Source: Macrobrachium rosenbergii
Lineage: Eukaryota; Arthropoda; Malacostraca; Decapoda; Palaemonidae
NCBI RefSeq assembly: GCF_040412425.1
Contig: NC_089768.1
Span: 885,001 to 949,000, forward strand
DNA: 64,000 nucleotides
Direction: 5' to 3'
Below, one piece after another: positions 61,690-64,000 of this stretch (the stretch's first letter is position 1; each line of letters begins with the position of its first letter). Below the pieces are notes generated by a model that searched no databases, was not told where the DNA came from, and was given only the letters and a program-made list of their open reading frames with translations. The position numbers and the translations under genes are program-made.

Positions 61690-62480
61690 GTCATAACTAC
61701 TATTATTAGGAAACATAAACCTACCACCAAGAACCATGCTATCTAAAAGAGATAAATCTCTAGAACAGTTAAAGCTTCTGACTCGTTCAGCAAAGTTCCA
61801 TCCACCTGAAGGGGAGGATGGGGTGGGAAATCTGTATGAGATCTGCTAATTGACAGTATTTTTGTTACTGGAGTTCAGCCTCATACCTCACCGACTACAC
61901 CATTCCCTGATCCGGTCCATGTCCCAATTGAGGCTGAGGGCACCTTCATTTCTCAAAAGTGGAGACTTTACTACACCCACAAGTGTTGCATCATCAGCAT
62001 ACTGAACAATCTACTTTTCCAGGCCAACAACCATGTCACTTGTATATCCTAAAAATAACAATGGACCAAGAACACTGCCCTGTGGAACTCCACACACAAT
62101 AGGTCTTGGTTCACTAAAGATCCCATCGACAGCAACTCGCTGCTGCCTACCTATAAGGAAACCTTGAAGTAATCCTACAGCATATCCACCCACTCCAAGA
62201 TTCTGAAGTTTATAATTAAGTGCCTTGTGATGCACTAAATTGAAAGCAGCCCCAAAATTGATCTGGATTACTCTGCACTCAAAACCCTTATCAAGGTTCC
62301 CTTGCAAATGGCATGTCAAGTCTAAAAGAGCATCACAGTTACTTAGCTGCTTCCTATATGCAAATTAACTATCAGCTAACAATCCTTTAGATTCAATATA
62401 TTTATATAGTGGCTTAAAAATAAGTTTTTCAGCAACCTTGTTGATTGGTATCTTCAACCTCCGGTCCATGTGAATAATGA
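61690..62480 (-). pseudogene. LINE (Jockey-like) reverse transcriptase fragment inside DIRS-C2
   Basis: The minus strand reads INKVAEKLIFKPLYKYIE near 62450, then (62319-62011) CRVIQINFGAAFNLVHHKA (motif A, mutated) and GVPQGSVLGPLLFLGYTSDM (motif B). 62010-61690 continues with YADDATL-like sequence and decayed thumb sequence. It is a typical non-LTR reverse transcriptase, 5'- and 3'-truncated. DIRS-C2 ORF1 sequence resumes on both sides. Confidence 0.78.
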
Positions 62481-62489
62481 TCAGGTTTA

Positions 62490-64000
62490 TTGGCCTAGTC
62501 AGGGGGAGGCGGAACTTCATTATTTACCACTGGAGCATAGGCACGTTCAGGTCCCAGGACCTTCTTGGGGGGCCTGTAGACCTATAGAACGGGAAGTAGT
62601 CTCGTCCTAAATCCAATCCTGCCCACAGGAACAGGAGCGAGAACTATGATGAGTAGATGAATGTCTTGATCAGATATGAGGCCGCGAATGTCTTGATCAG
62701 ATGTGAGGCCATGCAGGGCTGCTGTCTCCAGAAAGGCAGCCACAGCCATGAGATCGGGAACACGGACCACGGTCACAGCAGTTGGTCTGTCATTCCTTGA
62801 GGCACGGACACGGCTGTTGGCTGGGCTGACATTCCATGAGGAACAGTCACGGCCGTGTGCTGAGCTGTCGTCCGTGTAGAACGGTTACGGCCATGAGATC
62901 GCAATCGCACACTGGGCTGATGTGACATGAAGGACGGGCACGGCCATGTGACCTAGAGTCACGGCCGCGTGAGTGAGAGCGCTGCTTGCTATTTCTCTCG
63001 GGAGAATGTGAACTTTAAAGAGTAGGAGGAAGGTTTCTGTCCTTCACAAGTGACTTCTTAACTGGAGCATAAAGATCCTTCCTTTGGACTTGCTGAACAA
63101 TCAATTCCTATTCCGTGTTACGAGAAGGCCTTGGATCTAGTTCTAAAGCAGGAGAGACATGGACGTGTGCTACACTGACGGTACAGCTGTGCGAAGATGA
63201 AGGAATGGGAACAACACGGATGTGCTTGGACAGCCTAGCATCAGGTGAAGGAGATAAGAGCAATGGTCCAAAGGCTGTCTGCAAATCTTCTTAGGAGAGA
63301 CTATGAAATCCTTCTTCCTCCATCATCTGACAGGGATGGATGAAATGGAAGACAAAGGAGAGGCAGGAGAAGATGAAGAGATGAGGAAGGCATTCTGTGA
63401 CATCTCTTCTTGGAAATCGGAAACTCAACACAGCCATACTTTTTGAGAAACACACCTTCAATTTTGTCAAAGAGAGCCTGGACAAGAGAATCAGAGGGAA
63501 CAGATGTAGGAGACTTAAGGGGGAACGTTGACGGAATCTGCCTGGAAGGAGACAGCACAGAGATAGGTGTTGGGAGAGCTGTTGACAGATGGACGATGTC
63601 ACGGAGACTATAGCATTAGAAACAGCCCCGGGGAGAGCTGTTGTAAGTCAAGATGATATCAACCAAAACAGATGATCCAGAAAATGTCATGGTGGATGTC
63701 ACTGTGGTATGAGACAACATGCAGTGAAACAAGAAGCCAGAAAGGGTTGAAACCTGATAGTTGTAGTGATGCCCAACACTCAGACATCTGCACTCTCCTA
63801 CTGAAAAAACTGTACTAGAGGGAGCTGCCTCCTCCCTCATGGGGGAGGAAGCGTCCCCTCCCTTGAAAGCAACATTAATATGACCTCCCAAACCCCGCCT
63901 CGAATCTTCTGAGGACAAAGCTAAAGAAGAATGAGAGGGAGAATAATCTTTGTGTGAAGAAGAAGCAGAGAGAGGAGACTCTAGTAAAGAAGAGGCTCGA
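62490..64000 (-). pseudogene. DIRS-C2 ORF1 N-terminal part, Ser/Arg-rich (partial)
   Basis: Overlapping minus-strand frames (63918-63616, 63602-63291, 62776-62582) and the reading RPPKKVLGPERAYAPVVNNE near 62570-62510 suggest a long Ser/Arg/Pro-rich ORF1. Fragments such as FDKIEGVFLKKYGCVEFP near 63460 look like a helical gag region. Repeated tcacggccgtg/catggccgtg motifs at 62770-62980 encode a low-complexity Arg/His/Ser tract. The frame shifts often and continues beyond the window. Confidence 0.5.

Larger units (their letters stand above)
56588..64000 (-). mobile_element. DIRS-order retrotransposon, lineage C, long copy (C2), runs off the window
   Basis: The left extremity (tgacaaattttaaatcag, then aactaacaaaccttcagtc) is inverted at about 56826-56880. 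Next to it lies another inverted terminus (tatggagcaaaccttggtc) that should match the right end beyond 64000. On the minus strand the order is ORF1, RT, RNase H, tyrosine recombinase, ICR, terminus. The copy is over 7.4 kb and is interrupted by a LINE at 61690-62480. Every coding part is broken. Confidence 0.8.

Overview
This looks like a piece of a large, repeat-rich animal genome, most likely a decapod crustacean. That is an inference from spliced genes with 9-22 kb introns, several tyrosine-recombinase DIRS-order retrotransposons (well known from Decapoda), Penelope and LINE fragments, swarms of TA-target MITEs and very long (TA)n arrays. I see nothing prokaryotic, and no rRNA or tRNA gene.

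One host gene runs through the window on the + strand. Five well-supported exons (2459-3443, 13228-14088, 23286-23447, 45159-45302, 55686-55856) are joined by GT-AG introns that are all in phase 0. They encode about 773 residues ending in a stop at 55854-55856, with AATAAA signals at 56152 and 56300. The C-terminal end resembles the Urb2/Npa2 ribosome-biogenesis family, so I call it the 3' half of a URB2 homologue. The N-terminal half lies upstream of the window.

Nearly everything else is transposon sequence in the introns and 3' flank. There are DIRS-order elements of at least three lineages. Lineage A includes a 4.1 kb copy at 8854-12930 (-) and fossils at 1380-2100, 4810-5170 and 6893-7275. 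Lineage B is an 8.2 kb copy at 32591-40771 (-) with about 0.3 kb inverted terminal repeats, an internal complementary region, gag, RT/RNase H and recombinase. Lineage C is a deleted copy at 18530-20898 (+) and a large copy from 56588 past the end of the window (-). A further + strand fossil lies at 7380-8852. All of these are broken by frameshifts or stops. Other elements are a Penelope-like element with an inverted partial copy (40890-42350), three LINE fragments, two Tc1/mariner remnants, a large foldback element (17165-18240), and three MITE families: A (ends CAGGCAGTCCCC), B (ends CAGTAAACCCCC) and C (ends CCCTTTAACGCC at TTAA).

The nesting gives relative ages: DIRS-B inside MITE-A, MITE-A inside MITE-B, MITE-A in one arm of the foldback, DIRS-C1 cutting a MITE-C copy, and a LINE inside the DIRS-C2 gag. 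The block 24.3-28.8 kb is a mosaic of (TA)n arrays and MITEs whose target is TA. The most interesting items are the DIRS-B structure with a probable spliced zinc-binding ORF1 exon, MITE-C copies with two or five internal ~375-bp subrepeats, and the inverted Penelope arrangement.
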